From Desulfobacteraceae bacterium (GTDB lineage: Bacteria > Desulfobacterota > DSM-4660 > Desulfatiglandales > Desulfatiglandaceae): a stretch of 5,869 nucleotides of DNA. Below are positions 1 to 5,382 of this stretch, one piece after another (the stretch's first letter is position 1; each line of letters starts with the position of its first letter). The stretch covers positions 1 to 5,869 of the forward strand of contig DSCZ01000289.1 of NCBI GenBank assembly GCA_011048855.1. Reading direction: 5' to 3'. The notes below the pieces were generated by a model. The model saw nothing but the letters and a program-made list of their open reading frames with translations. It had not been told where the DNA came from and did no database searches. The translations under genes were made by a program, and so were the position numbers.

Positions 1-53
1 ATATAACCGATGCGGATATGGTGGATGAAGACGGAAAACCACTTGAATTTTAA
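1..53 (+). CDS. C-terminal end of an upstream gene, probably TRAP solute-binding subunit (partial)
   Basis: The frame beginning at base 3 reads ITDADMVDEDGKPLEF and ends at TAA 51-53, so 16 codons of a gene cut by the window edge are visible. The tail is acidic and hydrophilic, as expected for a soluble protein end. Identity is inferred from position only. In many TRAP operons the periplasmic binding protein (DctP type) comes directly before the small and large membrane subunits, and a strong hairpin often separates it from them; both conditions hold here. Sixteen residues are too few to recognise a family, so another upstream gene is possible. That this is a coding end is fairly likely; the TRAP assignment is weaker. 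Confidence 0.5.
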   Translation, partial: ITDADMVDEDGKPLEF

Positions 54-68
54 AAATATTTAAATTAT

Positions 69-97
69 CGAAGGGAGCGGCTGAGCCGCTCCCTTCG
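69..97 (+). terminator. Perfect 13-bp hairpin in the gap before dctQ (terminator or mRNA-stabilising stem)
   Basis: Arms 69-81 and 85-97 are exact reverse complements (13 bp, GC-rich) with a three-base TGA loop at 82-84. It begins 15 bases after the upstream stop codon. No real T-run follows on the + strand (the next bases are TCGATTATGGG), so it is a poor classical rho-independent terminator for rightward transcription. In TRAP operons such stems often protect the abundant binding-protein mRNA while letting some transcripts continue into the membrane genes; that role is inferred here. On the opposite strand it would be followed by AT-rich sequence with short T-runs. Confidence 0.65.
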
Positions 98-111
98 TCG
101 ATTATGGGAAG

Positions 112-140
112 GTGACGGTTCTGCTCCATTTTTATATTAA
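112..140 (+). promoter_or_regulatory. Weak sigma-70-like promoter candidate upstream of dctQ
   Basis: GTGACG (112-117) and TATTAA (135-140) are separated by 17 bases and lie between the hairpin at 69-97 and the dctQ start. Each box matches the consensus at only about four of six positions. An alternative -10, TATATT at 133-138, has too short a spacer. It could give the membrane genes some independent expression, but read-through from the upstream gene would serve as well. Confidence 0.22.
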
Positions 141-197
141 AGCATTCAAGGGGGTGGCTGCCGTCTATGCCAAGGTCGGCGACTGTACGAGGCTGTT

Positions 198-746
198 ATG
201 GAAAAAATAAAAAAATTCATGGACTTCGTCGAAAAAACTAATGTCTTCATAGGTAAGCTGAATGTCGGGGTGTTGCTTCTGACGGTTTTCGTGATCACCT
301 TCGAAGTGGTGATGAGATATGTATTCAACATGCCGACGAACTGGGGCCATGAATTCATGACGCTGCTGTTTGCGGTGCAATACATGTTTGTGGCCGGCTA
401 TTGCCATTATCACCGGGCACATGTGCGTGTCGATGTCATCTACTCTACCAGGAAGAGGCGTACAAGGGCTTTTATGGATCTATTCACCAGCATTTTCTTC
501 TTTCTTTTCCTCATAGTTCTTATCTATACATCATGGAATTTTTACTGGAGCTCTCAGACGATGACAGGCGGGGGTACTTTCCTCGGTTATACAATCCCCG
601 GTGAACGTACACTCACAGACTGGGCCCCGCCGTATTACCCCGTCAAGTTCATGATGCCTTTCGGAGCTTTACTGCTGTTTTTTCAGCACGTGGTATGGAC
701 GATCCGCGATATTCACGTGGCGCTGACAGGGAGGGAGATCGCATGA
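198..746 (+). CDS. dctQ: TRAP transporter small membrane subunit (DctQ family)
   Basis: This 182-residue protein is the small integral membrane subunit of a tripartite ATP-independent periplasmic transporter. It pairs with the large DctM subunit in the inner membrane to take up a solute delivered by a periplasmic binding protein, driven by an ion gradient. Four hydrophobic segments are visible, at about residues 17-40, 51-70, 92-112 and 150-168, the normal DctQ layout. The FEVVMRYVFNMPTNWGHEF stretch (35-53) and the H-x-R-V-D-V segment (75-80) are typical of the family. The loop between segments 3 and 4 (about 120-149, rich in Gly, Pro and aromatics) is longer than in the shortest DctQ proteins, as in the mannitol/chloroaromatic subgroup. 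The ATG at 198 is preceded by a modest GAGG (189-192); the frame is closed by TAA at 138-140 and offers no better start. The stop overlaps the dctM start by four bases, implying translational coupling. Confidence 0.9.
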   Translation: MEKIKKFMDFVEKTNVFIGKLNVGVLLLTVFVITFEVVMRYVFNMPTNWGHEFMTLLFAVQYMFVAGYCHYHRAHVRVDVIYSTRKRRTRAFMDLFTSIFFFLFLIVLIYTSWNFYWSSQTMTGGGTFLGYTIPGERTLTDWAPPYYPVKFMMPFGALLLFFQHVVWTIRDIHVALTGREIA

Positions 747-2053
747 GTATCGAATTATTGACCGTCGTGATGTTCGGATCGTTGTTTTTCCTGTTGGGGC
801 TGGGGCTCCCGGTCGCGTTTGCCTGTGGTTCGGTCGGTGTTATATTCACAGCCTTTCTGCAGGGTCCCATGGCTGTTAATCTCGTGCCTACACGCATATT
901 CGGGTTAATGGTCAACTACCTGCTTGCAGCCATACCGCTTTTTATATTTATGGCCTGTATCCTGGAGCAGTCGGGAATCATACACCGTTTATACGAGACG
1001 GTCTATCAGTGGGTCGGTGGATTAAAAGGCGGGGTCGCGTCTGCGACCGTTGTCGCCTGCACGCTTCTTGCGGCCATGTGCGGAGTTATAGGCGCAAGCG
1101 AAGTGACGATGGGCGTTATCGCGCTTCCTCAAATGCTAAACAGGAAATATAACAAGCACCTTGCCTGCGGCTCCATCCTTGCCGGAGGCACACTGGGTAT
1201 ATTAATACCTCCCAGTGTTCTCTTGATAGTCTACGGACTGGTGGATAACAGTTCCATTGGAAAGCTTTACGCCGGATCCATTCTTCCCGGACTGCTTCTT
1301 TCTTCGCTTTTCATCGGATATATAACGATCCGGTGCCTGATAAATCCATCCCTCGGGCCACCGGTCCCGGCTGAGGAGCGGATGGGACTCAAGGAGCGAA
1401 CGAAGCTGCTGGTTTCCTTAATTCCGCCGGGTATCATCATATTTCTTGTTCTGGGAACTATTTTCACCGGTATAGCCTCTCCTACCGAGGCCGCAGGTGT
1501 GGGAGCTTTCGGCGCGATGATCCTGACCGGCCTCCAGAAACAGCTTTCATGGAAGGGCATAGTAGATGCCAGCGAAAAGACACTGAAGTCATCCGCCATG
1601 GTCCTGTGGACCATGTTCGGGGCAAATATCTTTGTTGCGCTCTACGTGATGAGCGGGGGCGGTGAGTTTGTAGCCAATATTCTGCTGGGCTCCGGGTTCG
1701 GGAAATGGACGATTATCATTATCATGCAGTTTATTTTAATATTCCTGGGTGCGTTTATCGACTGGACAGGGATATTGATGCTTTGTATTCCGATCTTCGG
1801 CCCGATTATTCGCCAGCTCGGTTTCGATCCAGTCTGGTTCGGGGTGCTTTTCGCGACTAATTTGCAGATTTCGTTTCTTTCACCACCGTTTGGCTACGCG
1901 CTGTTTTATCTCAAGGGGGTCGCCCCGCCTGAGATCAAAACGACCGATATCTGGCGGGGTGCTGCGCCGTTTATCGTTTTGCAGATTATCGGTGTAATTT
2001 TGGTAATGATCTTTCCACAGATTTCGTTATTTCTGCCTAATTTATTTTTCTAA
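743..2053 (+). CDS. dctM: TRAP transporter large membrane subunit (DctM family, mannitol/chloroaromatic type)
   Basis: This 436-residue, strongly hydrophobic protein is the substrate- and ion-translocating channel subunit of the TRAP transporter, with about twelve membrane segments. Family signatures are clear: GGTLGILIPPS (148-158), GIASPTEAAG (243-252) and FLSPPFGYALFYLKG (378-392). The last resembles the large subunits of the mannitol/chloroaromatic group (FcbT3-like) more than C4-dicarboxylate DctM, so the substrate may be an aromatic or other organic acid; it cannot be read from the permease. The length is normal for the family. I chose ATG 743 because it overlaps the dctQ stop as ATGA and has the strong Shine-Dalgarno AGGGAGGGAG (728-737). 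An in-frame ATG at 695 would add 16 charged residues lying inside dctQ and has no such site. No frameshift or missing motif is seen. Confidence 0.93.
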   Translation: MSIELLTVVMFGSLFFLLGLGLPVAFACGSVGVIFTAFLQGPMAVNLVPTRIFGLMVNYLLAAIPLFIFMACILEQSGIIHRLYETVYQWVGGLKGGVASATVVACTLLAAMCGVIGASEVTMGVIALPQMLNRKYNKHLACGSILAGGTLGILIPPSVLLIVYGLVDNSSIGKLYAGSILPGLLLSSLFIGYITIRCLINPSLGPPVPAEERMGLKERTKLLVSLIPPGIIIFLVLGTIFTGIASPTEAAGVGAFGAMILTGLQKQLSWKGIVDASEKTLKSSAMVLWTMFGANIFVALYVMSGGGEFVANILLGSGFGKWTIIIIMQFILIFLGAFIDWTGILMLCIPIFGPIIRQLGFDPVWFGVLFATNLQISFLSPPFGYALFYLKGVAPPEIKTTDIWRGAAPFIVLQIIGVILVMIFPQISLFLPNLFF

Positions 2054-2092
2054 TGGGTTAGGTTTATCTGGTGTGTGATCTGATGGATGTAA

Positions 2093-2120
2093 TTGAAGCG
2101 AATACTTAATTCTGTATAAG
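2093..2120 (+). promoter_or_regulatory. Sigma-70-like promoter candidate just before the 158-aa membrane protein gene
   Basis: TTGAAG (2093-2098) and TATAAG (2115-2120) match the -35 and -10 consensus at four and five of six positions with a 16-base spacer. Transcription would begin near 2127, only about four bases before the ATG at 2131. That gene has no convincing Shine-Dalgarno, which fits a leaderless or near-leaderless mRNA. The dctM-to-2131 gap (77 bases) shows no terminator, so read-through from dctM is the alternative. Confidence 0.35.
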
Positions 2121-2130
2121 ATGATTTTGT

Positions 2131-2607
2131 ATGAAAACTAAACTGAAATCACCGAAAAAAAGATCCTATATATATGAAGCGCCCGTTGCTTTTGTAGTCG
2201 TTTTTTATGCCTTGATTGCTGCCTGGTCCGGGGTTTCGGTCTATTTGATCGGAACGAAGGCGCTTGTCGCGAACTGGCCCCTGGGTCAGCTTGCGATGGT
2301 TGGGTTCGTAATCGCCTACACCTGGTACTGGTGTCTAGGTATATCGTACCGTATTGAGGTTAGTGAAGACGGCGGGATCGAACTCAGGAGTTTCAGAAGG
2401 GTTCTGCGGTTGGATCCGGGTGATGTAACGGTAGTTGAAGGCCCCAGGTTGTCGTTTATCCCGACTGTGTTTGTGAGGTTCCGGCTCGCCAGGGAAAAGG
2501 CCTACCTGTTCTGCGTCATCACAAGTGGGGACCTCACGGAAGTGTTGCGATTGATGCACAGGAATAACCGCGATTTGTCGTTCAAGGGGCTTGCAGGCGC
2601 GTTTTGA
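2131..2607 (+). CDS. Unrecognised membrane protein, two N-terminal TM segments plus a PH-like cytoplasmic domain
   Basis: This 158-residue protein is not one I can name. It has a basic N-terminus (KTKLKSPKKR), then two hydrophobic helices at about residues 17-40 and 49-71, then a soluble region from about 73 to the end. By the positive-inside rule both termini would be cytoplasmic. The soluble part alternates short strands with turns (YRIEVSEDGGIELRSF, then a basic strand, DPGDVTVVEG, FVRFRLAREKAYLFCVI) and ends in a helix (DLTEVLRLMHRN). This resembles the small bacterial PH-like domains found after paired TM helices in YdbT/DUF-type proteins; the resemblance is by pattern only. The upstream region lacks a good ribosome site. 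It lies 77 bases after dctM and 47 bases before a second small membrane gene, so the three may be co-transcribed. Coding is well supported by length and composition; function is unknown. Confidence 0.75.
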   Translation: MKTKLKSPKKRSYIYEAPVAFVVVFYALIAAWSGVSVYLIGTKALVANWPLGQLAMVGFVIAYTWYWCLGISYRIEVSEDGGIELRSFRRVLRLDPGDVTVVEGPRLSFIPTVFVRFRLAREKAYLFCVITSGDLTEVLRLMHRNNRDLSFKGLAGAF

Positions 2608-2654
2608 TCTCGACACTACGACATGGAAGCATCCGGCCGTAGAGGAGGTGAAGG

Positions 2655-2888
2655 ATGGATAAAGCTAAAAAGGATAAGTTAATTAAAGTAGTTGGAGCAA
2701 TTGCTGTTATAGGAGTAATCGTCAAAATTGCACTTACCGTCCATTCCGGCAGGATGTATGTTTTGTGGCCGAATATCGTCCTTATCGTTTGCGGACTGAT
2801 GGTCATTTCCGTAATAGGGTTCTGGGTGTACGCATGGATAAAAGGGGTCGATAGTGTTTTCAAGGACGAACTCCGGGGAGGAGAGTAA
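2655..2888 (+). CDS. Small two-helix membrane protein, unknown function
   Basis: This 77-residue protein has a lysine-rich start (MDKAKKDKLIK), a hydrophobic helix at about 11-29, a short polar connection including SGRMYVLWPN, a second and longer hydrophobic helix at about 40-64, and a charged tail ending DELRGGE. I recognise no family. The start is secure: the ATG at 2655 follows AGGAGGTGA (2643-2651), an almost complete match to the 16S anti-Shine-Dalgarno, unlike the poorly served gene before it. The strong site suggests high translation. The gene is the last before a double terminator, so it ends the unit containing the 158-aa membrane protein and perhaps the TRAP genes. The two small proteins may form one membrane complex; this is inference from adjacency only. 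Confidence 0.72.
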   Translation: MDKAKKDKLIKVVGAIAVIGVIVKIALTVHSGRMYVLWPNIVLIVCGLMVISVIGFWVYAWIKGVDSVFKDELRGGE

Positions 2889-2905
2889 AACGTATCACGT
2901 TTTTC

Positions 2906-2941
2906 AGCTTTATTTTTGGCTTGAATAAATAAAAGCTTTTT
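2906..2941 (+). terminator. AT-rich hairpin with T-run, first of two tandem terminators
   Basis: AGCTTTATTT (2906-2915) can pair with AAATAAAAGCT (2927-2937), leaving one bulged base, and is followed by a T-run (2937-2941). It lies 17 bases after the stop of the 77-aa gene. A smaller stem, AAAACG/CGTTTT (2887-2892 with 2898-2903), sits just before it. The stem is AT-rich and moderate in strength. Confidence 0.5.
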
Positions 2942-2945
2942 ACCG

Positions 2946-2987
2946 AAGCAGCCGCATCCAGTTTTATGGTGCGGCTGTTTTCATTTT
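2946..2987 (+). terminator. GC-rich rho-independent terminator
   Basis: CAGCCGCA (2949-2956) pairs exactly with TGCGGCTG (2970-2977). The stem extends outward through A-T and G-T pairs (2946-2948 with 2978-2980) and inward through CCA/TGG (2958-2960 with 2967-2969) past one bulged T. The right arm runs into TTTTCATTTT. It is a good intrinsic terminator closing the TRAP/small membrane protein unit and isolating the downstream hydrolase gene. Confidence 0.8.
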
Positions 2988-3014
2988 GACCCGGCCGTCT
3001 TTTGATGATATGGC
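2986..3014 (+). promoter_or_regulatory. Extended -10 promoter candidate for the hydrolase gene
   Basis: TTGACC (2986-2991, five of six matches) lies 17 bases upstream of TATGGC (3009-3014). The -10 is weak (three of six) but carries the extended TGA triplet directly before it (3006-3008). Transcription would begin near 3021, giving a leader of about 23 bases that includes the Shine-Dalgarno at 3030-3036. The -35 box begins in the tail of the terminator, a common compact arrangement. Confidence 0.4.
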
Positions 3015-3043
3015 TTCAGTGAAATAGCCAGGGAGGATTTTAT

Positions 3044-3553
3044 ATGAAAATGGCGTTTTTTCACGGGCTCGACAGCAGCCCCCAGGGAACCAAAGGCAGG
3101 CTGTTGATGGAGCGTTATCCGGGAATATATGTGCCTTTACTTCCCGCCGATATAAACGAAAGGCTCAGGATAGTGGAAAATGACATCAGGGAGCCGATGC
3201 TGATTATAGGCTCGTCCCTTGGGGGATTGACCGCGCTGCTTTTCGCAATGAAGCATCCTGAGCTTGTGAAAGGCCTGATTCTGCTGGCACCGGCGGTTGG
3301 TTTTTTCGATCGGACGATCTTGAACTCAGAGCAGTCGAACGCGTTGGACTCGCTTTATGTCCCCGCCGGCTTGAAGACGTTTATCATCGCTGGTATAAGA
3401 GACGAGGTCATCCCCCTGGCCGCGGTGCGGGCGATGGTGGACAGGTCTCCGGAACCACGGGAAATTACGCTCCATGAGGTGGATGACGATCACAACCTTC
3501 ACGATCACCTGGATTTCATGCTATCGTGCATAGATAAAGAGCTTGGGATTTGA
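3044..3553 (+). CDS. Small alpha/beta hydrolase, YqiA/UPF0227-like putative esterase
   Basis: This 169-residue protein is a compact, single-domain serine hydrolase with no signal peptide, so it is probably cytoplasmic. The N-terminal strand runs into FFHGLDSSPQGTKG (5-18), the oxyanion-region motif of the YqiA-like group (HG-x-x-SSP-x-x-x-K). The nucleophile elbow is GSSLGG (56-61), placing the catalytic serine at 58. Asp120 in GIRDEVIP is the expected acid and His150 in DDDHNLHDH the expected base, so the triad is complete and correctly ordered. The length is short for alpha/beta hydrolases in general but usual for this group. ATG 3044 follows AGGGAGG (3030-3036) at seven bases. It has its own promoter candidate and lies behind a terminator, so it is probably an independent unit; the next gene also has its own promoter. 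The natural substrate is unknown; family members cleave short acyl esters or thioesters. Confidence 0.85.
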   Translation: MKMAFFHGLDSSPQGTKGRLLMERYPGIYVPLLPADINERLRIVENDIREPMLIIGSSLGGLTALLFAMKHPELVKGLILLAPAVGFFDRTILNSEQSNALDSLYVPAGLKTFIIAGIRDEVIPLAAVRAMVDRSPEPREITLHEVDDDHNLHDHLDFMLSCIDKELGI

Positions 3554-3584
3554 TGTTGTATGTCCGGCAAACACTAAGGTGGAC

Positions 3585-3613
3585 TTGCAATGACGGCTAT
3601 AACACCGTATAAA
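3585..3613 (+). promoter_or_regulatory. Sigma-70-like promoter candidate for the methyltransferase/corrinoid genes
   Basis: TTGCAA (3585-3590) and TATAAA (3608-3613) are exactly 17 bases apart, with four and five of six consensus matches. Transcription would start near 3620, leaving about 16 bases before the ATG at 3636. A short inverted repeat, ACGG/CCGT (3593-3596 and 3605-3608), lies in the spacer and could be an operator, but four-base arms are weak evidence. Confidence 0.5.
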
Positions 3614-3625
3614 AATAAAAAATTT

Positions 3626-3631
3626 GGAGGG
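3626..3631 (+). promoter_or_regulatory. Shine-Dalgarno site that fixes the methyltransferase start
   Basis: GGAGGG is four bases before ATG 3636. The frame is open from TTG 3624, but that start would place this ribosome site inside the coding region and add four residues before the conserved IIIAERIN beginning, so ATG 3636 is preferred. Confidence 0.75.
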
Positions 3632-3635
3632 ACTT

Positions 3636-4433
3636 ATGATTATAATCGCCGAGAGAATAAATGCTTCCAGAAAACTCGTGGCTGAGGCAATCGCCGGCGA
3701 AAATGCCGCTTTTATTCAAATCGAGGCGAAAGCCCAGGCGGCGGCCGGTGCCGACTATATTGATGTGAACGCCGGAACTTTCGTCGGCGAAGAAGCTGTG
3801 AGGCTCAAATGGGTTGTTGAAAAGGTTCAGGCGGTCGTTGATGTTCCGCTGTGCCTCGACAGTCCAGATCCTGAGGTCATTGAAGAAGTGCTCCCCATAG
3901 TGAAGGCCTCACCGGTAATGATAAATTCGATCAGCCTGGAACCGGGCCGCCTTAAGAGCTTGTTGCCCCTGGTGGCGGAAAACAATGCAAAAGTGATCGG
4001 GCTCTGCCAGTCCGAGGACAAAATGGCGGAGACCGGGGAAGAAAAACTTAAATTTGCCGGACGCCTGGTTGAAGAAGCAAGCCGGGCAGGAGTACCGCTC
4101 GATAATCTTTTTATTGATCCGCTGGTGTATCCAGTTTCTACGAATGGGATGTCGGCTGTCGAAACAATAAACGCAATTGAGAAGATCATGACCGAATTTC
4201 CTGGTGTTCACACCACCTGCGGATTGACGAACGTATCTTACGGGCTGCCAGTCAGAAAACTGATAAATCGGACCTTTTTGATTATGGCTGTCAGTCGTGG
4301 ACTGGATTCGGCGATCCTTGATCCGACCGACACCCAGCTTTATGCTTCATTGAAAGCCTCGTTGGTTCTGGCAGGGAAAGATGATTTTTGCATGAACTAT
4401 GTTTCCGATTTCCGCGCCGGTAAATTCGAGTAG
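3636..4433 (+). CDS. Methyltetrahydrofolate:corrinoid methyltransferase (AcsE/MtgA-like, pterin-binding TIM barrel)
   Basis: This 265-residue protein has the full length of the stand-alone pterin-binding methyltransferases related to AcsE and to the folate domain of MetH. They move a methyl group between N5-methyltetrahydrofolate and the cobalt of a corrinoid protein, in either direction. Family motifs run in order: IIIAERIN (2-9), YIDVNAG (41-47), LCLDS with Asp75 (72-76), MINSIS with Asn97 (95-100), FIDPLVYP with Asp161 (159-166), GLTNVSYGLP with Asn199 (196-205) and LINRTFLIMA (209-218). Asp75, Asp161 and Asn199 correspond to pterin-binding or catalytic positions of the Moorella enzyme, so it should be active. 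A dihydropteroate synthase label would be misleading: no folate synthesis context is present and the downstream partner is a corrinoid protein. The next start is 53 bases past the stop, with no terminator between. It could act in methyl-group oxidation or assimilation rather than acetyl-CoA synthesis, since CoFeSP subunits are not adjacent. Confidence 0.88.
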   Translation: MIIIAERINASRKLVAEAIAGENAAFIQIEAKAQAAAGADYIDVNAGTFVGEEAVRLKWVVEKVQAVVDVPLCLDSPDPEVIEEVLPIVKASPVMINSISLEPGRLKSLLPLVAENNAKVIGLCQSEDKMAETGEEKLKFAGRLVEEASRAGVPLDNLFIDPLVYPVSTNGMSAVETINAIEKIMTEFPGVHTTCGLTNVSYGLPVRKLINRTFLIMAVSRGLDSAILDPTDTQLYASLKASLVLAGKDDFCMNYVSDFRAGKFE

Positions 4434-4473
4434 TGTCGTGGCATGCCGGTGATTTGATGATATTCAAAAGGAC

Positions 4474-4479
4474 AAGGAG
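4474..4479 (+). promoter_or_regulatory. Shine-Dalgarno site that fixes the corrinoid protein start
   Basis: AAGGAG ends seven bases before ATG 4487. The frame is open back to a GTG at 4433 that overlaps the previous stop, but those 18 extra residues are unlike the family's N-terminus, so ATG 4487 is preferred. Confidence 0.75.
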
Positions 4480-4486
4480 TTTTAAG

Positions 4487-5125
4487 ATGTATGAGAACCT
4501 GGAAGAAATAAAGAATGCGATTATAGGCGGCAAGCATGACCAGATCGAAGATTTGGTCAAAAAAGCCATCGACTCCGGGACGGATCTGGAGGAATTGATC
4601 AACGACGGAATGGTTGCCGCGATGGATGTGGTGGGGGAAAAATACTCCAGAAACGAGATCTATGTTCCTGAAATGCTGGTTTCCGCCGTGACGATGAAAA
4701 AGGGCCTCGATCTGGTAAACCCTTTGCTACAGGCCGACGCCAAGGAGTCCAAGGGAAAGATAATCATGTGCACTGTGAAGGGGGATATCCACGATATTGG
4801 AAAGAACCTGGTTGTAATGATGCTTCAGGGGGCCGGGTTCGATGTCATCGATCTGGGGGTGGATCTGTCTGCCGAGAGGGTTGTCGAAGAAGTGAAAAAG
4901 GCCAGGCCGAATGTTCTTGGGATGAGTGCTCTTCTCACCACGACTATGCCGGAGATCAAAACGGTGATTGAGCTGTTAAAGGATCAGGGCATAAGGGATA
5001 GCATAAAGATCATGGTGGGCGGTGCGCCGGTAAACCAGGAATGGGCCGATAAAATAGGAGCAGATGGCTATGGGGCGGATGCCGGCCAGGCTGTTGAACT
5101 GGCCCGAAGGCTTGTTGCCGCCTGA
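4487..5125 (+). CDS. Corrinoid (B12-binding) methyl-carrier protein, MtgC/MtbC/MttC-like
   Basis: This 212-residue protein is a methyl carrier whose cobalt accepts and donates the methyl group handled by methyltransferases. It has the two usual domains: a helical cap domain (about 1-85, including GMVAAMDVVGEKYSRNEIYVPEMLVSA in 41-67) and a Rossmann-like cobalamin domain (about 88-212). The cobalt-ligand motif is G99-D-I-H-D-I-G-K-N, with His102 expected as lower ligand in the base-off/His-on mode. S147-A-L-L-T-T-T-M and V177-G-G-A-P line the nucleotide-tail pocket. Length and motifs match the partners of mono-, di- and trimethylamine, glycine betaine and O-demethylating systems, which cannot be told apart from this gene alone. 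It follows the methyltransferase gene with a 53-base gap and strong ribosome site, so both are probably one transcript. No reactivation domain is fused, so a separate ferredoxin-type activator (RamA/RACo-like) is expected elsewhere. Confidence 0.92.
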   Translation: MYENLEEIKNAIIGGKHDQIEDLVKKAIDSGTDLEELINDGMVAAMDVVGEKYSRNEIYVPEMLVSAVTMKKGLDLVNPLLQADAKESKGKIIMCTVKGDIHDIGKNLVVMMLQGAGFDVIDLGVDLSAERVVEEVKKARPNVLGMSALLTTTMPEIKTVIELLKDQGIRDSIKIMVGGAPVNQEWADKIGADGYGADAGQAVELARRLVAA

Positions 5126-5214
5126 TCGACGACGGAAGAGTGTAAATGAGAATCGAGCGAAAAATTGTATTCCAATAGGATTGTCTTTTAGTGATTGTTT
5201 TATGTTTTCTCTGT

Positions 5215-5244
5215 TTGGCATGTAATATTGCTTTTTATTATTAT
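5215..5244 (+). promoter_or_regulatory. Sigma-70-like promoter candidate for the ETF-QO-like gene
   Basis: TTGGCA (5215-5220) and TATTAT (5239-5244) each match the consensus at five of six positions, with an 18-base spacer, inside a markedly AT-rich patch (about 5160-5250) unlike the flanking coding sequence. Transcription would begin near 5251, leaving a leader of about 130 bases. No clear terminator separates it from the corrinoid gene, so co-transcription is also possible. Confidence 0.45.
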
Positions 5245-5292
5245 TTATTCAGTTTGTGTCTGGATGTCACCTGAAATATTCCGGAGATGAAA

Positions 5293-5359
5293 GGTCGGCT
5301 GCAGGCGCTTCACCCCGGTAGCTGGGCGGTTTGCAGGACTGGAAGTTTTCGGGAACTTC
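5293..5359 (+). promoter_or_regulatory. Candidate structured 5' leader: two adjacent hairpins before the ETF-QO-like gene
   Basis: The first stem pairs GGTC (5293-5296) with GACT (5337-5340) and CTGCA (5299-5303) with TGCAG (5332-5336). It encloses a loop in which CCC (5313-5315) can pair with GGG (5324-5326). Directly after it, GAAGTT (5342-5347) pairs exactly with AACTTC (5354-5359) around TTCGGG. The second stem ends eight bases before the Shine-Dalgarno at 5368, close enough to influence ribosome access. I do not recognise a known riboswitch class; the B12-box and other cobalamin-riboswitch core elements are not seen. Confidence 0.35.
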
Positions 5360-5367
5360 ATAAAGAA

Positions 5368-5375
5368 AAGGAGGG
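5368..5375 (+). promoter_or_regulatory. Strong Shine-Dalgarno that selects a TTG start
   Basis: AAGGAGGG lies seven bases before TTG 5383, an optimal distance. The first in-frame ATG (5401) is 25 bases away, too far to be served by it. This is the main evidence for the TTG start of the following gene. Confidence 0.7.
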
Positions 5376-5382
5376 CCGGCAA

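Larger units (their letters stand above)
5126..5382 (+). other. 257-base non-coding gap between the corrinoid and ETF-QO-like genes
   Basis: I find no supported gene here. The first half is AT-rich with several T-runs but no GC-rich stem that would make a convincing terminator. The second half turns GC-rich and holds the two-hairpin leader and the ribosome site, described separately. It is by far the longest gap in the right-hand half of the window, which supports a regulatory role. Confidence 0.6.

Noticed and set aside
167..241. Short open frame (24 codons) starting at ATG 167, after a G-rich stretch
   Set aside because: It overlaps the dctQ start in another frame, the ribosome-like site is 12 bases away, and the peptide has no recognisable features.
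695..742. Upstream in-frame start for DctM at 695
   Set aside because: It lies inside dctQ and adds charged residues before the first membrane helix; ATG 743 has the strong ribosome site and the ATGA overlap.
3827..4211. Minus-strand open frames opposite the methyltransferase gene
   Set aside because: The + strand frame carries all family motifs; the reverse frames give low-complexity Ser/Arg-rich or unpatterned sequence without ribosome sites.
4440..4447. GGCATGCC palindrome between the methyltransferase and corrinoid genes
   Set aside because: An isolated 8-base palindrome without flanking symmetry or T-run is expected by chance and is neither a terminator nor a clear operator.
4433..4486. 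N-terminal extension of the corrinoid protein from GTG 4433
   Set aside because: The extension does not resemble the family N-terminus and AAGGAG at 4474-4479 clearly serves ATG 4487.
5216..5232. Sigma-54-like promoter (TGGCAT ... TTGCT) before the ETF-QO-like gene
   Set aside because: The GG and GC elements are separated by eleven bases rather than the strict ten, so it would not fit sigma-54; a sigma-70 reading of the same area is better.
5251..5382. Cobalamin or tetrahydrofolate riboswitch in the leader, suggested by the neighbouring C1/corrinoid genes
   Set aside because: The B12-box (GCCACTG-like) and other core elements are absent, and the tetrahydrofolate aptamer pattern is not seen.
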